Assembly: GCA_036507955.1 (NCBI GenBank)
Contig: DATCIH010000078.1
Span: 1 to 64,000 of the forward strand
Source: DATCIH01 sp036507955
GTDB lineage: Bacteria > Bacillota > Clostridia > Clostridiales > Clostridiaceae
DNA: 64,000 nucleotides
Direction: 5' to 3'
Part shown: positions 61,622 through 64,000 of the stretch, piece after piece
Numbering within the stretch: position 1 is the stretch's first letter
Layout of the letters: every line of letters begins with the position of its first letter
Made by a program: the position numbers and the translations under genes
The notes under the pieces: model-generated
Told to the model about the DNA's origin: nothing
The model's input: the letters and a program-made list of their open reading frames with translations, nothing else
Databases searched by the model: none

Positions 61622-64000
61622 TTATTTCAGAACCTCAACTGTCATATCTAATTTTTCGTTATTTACACTAAATACATTATATACCTTTTCTTCATTATAA
61701 TATATACCCTCAGATAAAGTTTCTTTTTTAATGTTATCGGAAAACTTATTGATTATATTTATCAATTTTTCATTTCCTGCTACAAATAAATTGATTTTAT
61801 CTGCTACCTGAAAACCGCTTTCTTTTCTCATATTTTGCACTTTACTTACGATTTCCCTATAAAAGCCTTCTTCTAAAAGTTCCTTTGATATTAATGTATC
61901 TAATACTATTCCGATTGTTCCTTCCCCTGCAAAAGCAAAGCCTTCCAGTCCTTGCATGGTAACAAGAAGATTTTCACTATTTAACTCAATCAATGTTCCA
62001 TTTATATCTATATTTACCTTTTCTCCTGCGGAGATACTTTGAGCAAGCTCCATTTGATTCCTTGAGTCTATTTCCTTCTTTATTGCAGGAATCATCTTTC
62101 CAAAAGCTTTACCTAGTACTGGCAAATTTGGTTTTATTTCAAACTTAACATATTCAGATAAGTCCGCACCAAATTTAACATCTTTTATGTTTAACTCTTC
62201 CTTAATAATTGAGCCATAATACTCAGGTAATGATTTAACGGAAAGTAGCATCTTAGAAAGTGGCTGCCTGTTTTTAATATTAGCTGTATTTCTTGCACTT
62301 CTTCCTAGCTTAACTATCCTATAGGCTTCTTCCATATTATCTTCTAATACAGAATTCATTAAGCTTTCCTCATAAATTGGCCAAGAACATAAATGAACAC
62401 TTTCAGGAGCAGTCTTGTCTAGAATAACTACTAAATTCTGATATATCTCCTCTGTTATGAATGGAACAAAGGGAGCCGCTACAATAGCTAATGTAGTTAA
62501 AACCTTATATAACGTTACATAAGCTCCTTTTTTATCCTCAGTAAGGCTTTCACTCCAGTATCTGGACCTATTTGTTCTTACATACCAATTAGACAATTCA
62601 TCTGTAAAGTCTTCAATCGCTAATGCTGCTTGGGTTATACCGTATTTATCTAATTGGTCCCCTACAACTTTAACTAAGGTATTAAGCTTTGATATAATCC
62701 ACTTATCCATAACATTGTCAGAGTGAAAATCTTTATACTTTCTGGGATCAAAACTATCAATTTCAGCATATAACACATAAAAAGAATAGACATTCCAAAA
62801 AGTACTTAAAAATTTCCTTTGAACATCCATAACTGCTTCCTCATAAAATCTAGAAGGTAGCCATGGAGCACTTGAGGTGTAAAAATACCATCTAGTCGCA
62901 TCTGCTCCTTCGTTTTCCAGCACAGTAAAGGGACTTAGCACGTTTCCTTTGTGCTTTGACATCTTTAATCCACTCTTATCAAGGACATGGCCTAGGACTA
63001 CGCAGTTTTCAAAGGGGTTTGTTTCAAACAAAATTGTTGATATTGCAAGTAAGGTATAAAACCATCCTCTTGTCTGATCTACTGCCTCAGATATAAACTG
63101 AGCCGGAAAGTTTTGCTCAAATAATTCCTTATTCTCAAAGGGATAATGATATTGAGCAAAAGGCATAGATCCAGAATCAAACCAGCAATCTATAACTTCA
63201 GAGACCCTAGTCATTGGTTTACCGCATTTGCTACATATTAATTTAACATTATCAATATATGGCTTATGAAGTTCTATTTCATCAGGTACATTTATTCCCT
63301 TTTCCTTAAGCTCTGAAATACTCCCAATACATTCTTTATGTCCACATTCACATTCCCACACTGGAAGAGGCGTTCCCCAGTATCTTTCTCGACTTATACC
63401 CCAATCAATTACATTTTCAACAAAGTTGCCAAAACGTCCGGTTCTCACATTATCCGGATACCAGTTTATTTTATTATTATTTTCCATTAGCTTATCCCTA
63501 AGCGATGACATTTTGATAAACCAGCTGACTCTTGGATAATATAAAAGTGGTGTATCACATCTCCAACAAAATGGATAAGAATGCGTAAAGGCTTCACTTT
63601 TATATAATATATTTTCTTCCCTTAAATAATCAACTATTTTAGGATCTGCTTTTTTAACAAATATTCCTTTCCAAGGCTCTACTTCTTCTGTAAAATTACC
63701 TTGGGAATCTACAAGATTAACTAGAGGCAAATCATATTTCTTGCCTAGCAAATTGTCGTCTTCTCCAAAAGCTGGTGCTATATGCACTACACCTGATCCA
63801 TCTGTGAGAGTTACAAAATCTCCATGCACCACATAAAATGCCTTCTTATCAGGCCTCGCGAATTTAAACATTTGCTCATATTCTTTTCCTAGTAGCTTTT
63901 CTCCTTTAAATTCTTCTATAATCTCATATTCGCCTATTAGCTTACTTAAAAGAGCTTTTGCAAGGATTAAGTTTTCACCATTATTAACAACTTCAACATA
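61622..64000 (-). CDS. ileS: Isoleucyl-tRNA synthetase, type 2, C-terminal 792 residues (5' end off window)
   Basis: An open frame runs through the right edge (about 792 residues visible); the first in-window ATG at 63871 is internal, because the frame continues upstream as conserved editing-domain sequence. The catalytic HIGH motif lies outside the window. Visible are the CP1 editing region (DGSGVVHIAPAFGEDD), NVIDWGISRERYWGTPLPVW, the zinc pair CECG...CSKCG and KMSKHKGN in the KMSKS position. The layout is that of the type-2 (eukaryote-like) enzymes, many of which tolerate mupirocin. The C-terminal tRNA-anticodon and junction domains are complete. Confidence 0.95.
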   Translation of the reverse strand, partial: YVEVVNNGENLILAKALLSKLIGEYEIIEEFKGEKLLGKEYEQMFKFARPDKKAFYVVHGDFVTLTDGSGVVHIAPAFGEDDNLLGKKYDLPLVNLVDSQGNFTEEVEPWKGIFVKKADPKIVDYLREENILYKSEAFTHSYPFCWRCDTPLLYYPRVSWFIKMSSLRDKLMENNNKINWYPDNVRTGRFGNFVENVIDWGISRERYWGTPLPVWECECGHKECIGSISELKEKGINVPDEIELHKPYIDNVKLICSKCGKPMTRVSEVIDCWFDSGSMPFAQYHYPFENKELFEQNFPAQFISEAVDQTRGWFYTLLAISTILFETNPFENCVVLGHVLDKSGLKMSKHKGNVLSPFTVLENEGADATRWYFYTSSAPWLPSRFYEEAVMDVQRKFLSTFWNVYSFYVLYAEIDSFDPRKYKDFHSDNVMDKWIISKLNTLVKVVGDQLDKYGITQAALAIEDFTDELSNWYVRTNRSRYWSESLTEDKKGAYVTLYKVLTTLAIVAAPFVPFITEEIYQNLVVILDKTAPESVHLCSWPIYEESLMNSVLEDNMEEAYRIVKLGRSARNTANIKNRQPLSKMLLSVKSLPEYYGSIIKEELNIKDVKFGADLSEYVKFEIKPNLPVLGKAFGKMIPAIKKEIDSRNQMELAQSISAGEKVNIDINGTLIELNSENLLVTMQGLEGFAFAGEGTIGIVLDTLISKELLEEGFYREIVSKVQNMRKESGFQVADKINLFVAGNEKLINIINKFSDNIKKETLSEGIYYNEEKVYNVFSVNNEKLDMTVEVLK

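Noticed and set aside
61622..63871. ileS as a complete 749-residue gene starting at 63871
   Set aside because: The frame continues without stop to the window edge with conserved synthetase sequence, and the HIGH domain is missing.
1..64000. Prophage, integrative element or defence island
   Set aside because: No integrase, phage structural gene, restriction-modification pair or toxin-antitoxin module; apart from the IS fossil and REP-like hairpins, the region is core chromosome.

Overview
The window is a low-GC, densely coded chromosome segment of an anaerobic, endospore-forming Clostridium-type Firmicute. The support is the mbl/spoIIID/spoIIQ/spoIID/murA sporulation cluster, yyaC, ytaF and ywiB homologues, a thlA-type thiolase, an energy-converting [NiFe] hydrogenase, AGGAGG ribosome-binding sites with frequent TTG/GTG starts, and sigma-A-like promoters. 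Most genes are on the minus strand. The exceptions are yyaC, rpmE, a D,D-carboxypeptidase, an orphan nuclease-like gene, the ech operon and a NERD-like gene.

Layout, left to right. 1-270 (minus): a structured RNA between comFC and an off-window gene whose ribosome-binding site is visible; this is best explained as the raiA-motif RNA ahead of hpf/raiA. 280-5640: comFC, a degenerate ComFA-like helicase, recD2, and metK under a SAM-I riboswitch. 5780-6160: a Val-Thr-Tyr tRNA operon with promoter and terminator. 6358-13550: yyaC, then mbl, spoIIID, spoIIQ, spoIID, murA and ywmB, in the order known from Bacillus but broken between murA and spoIID by a decayed IS605-like element carrying iscB and tnpA remnants. 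13661-20331: the complete F1Fo ATP synthase operon atpIBEFHAGDC. 20638-27450: thlA, mnaA/wecB, tagO/wecA, dCMP deaminase, upp, rpiB, ywlE and tsaC. 27464-33860: a ZIP transporter, an unknown membrane protein, prfA, prmC, a DUF1385 protein, rpmE (plus strand) and rho. 34452-34807: a non-coding patch with REP-like hairpins. 34808-41126: pyrG, ywiB, degV, trmL, a Cof-type phosphatase, an amidase and ytaF. 41261-47950: tRNA-Leu, a transglutaminase/DUF58/MoxR operon, a D,D-carboxypeptidase and a CPBP protease. 48025-49806: a possible PD-(D/E)xK-like protein and an HD-GYP protein. 50065-55156: a six-gene Ech hydrogenase operon. 55302-64000: a NERD-like membrane protein, a LacI-family regulator, a lipoprotein, a two-component system and the 3' part of a type-2 ileS that runs off the right edge.

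Functional themes are energy conservation (Ech hydrogenase from ferredoxin to H2, coupled by ion gradient to the ATP synthase), envelope and spore assembly (murA, tagO/mnaA, mbl, SpoIID/SpoIIQ, amidase, carboxypeptidase), pyrimidine salvage and synthesis (upp, dCMP deaminase, pyrG), and translation (prfA, prmC, tsaC, trmL, ileS, tRNAs).

The most notable observations are the raiA-type RNA, the iscB/tnpA fossil abutting the murA stop codon, a perfect sigma-A promoter plus terminator defining an unannotated sRNA candidate (about 36501-36638), REP-like hairpins, a SpoIIQ homologue lacking most metallopeptidase histidines, and the predicted nuclease-like orphan. No computation was run; all motif and family calls are by eye.
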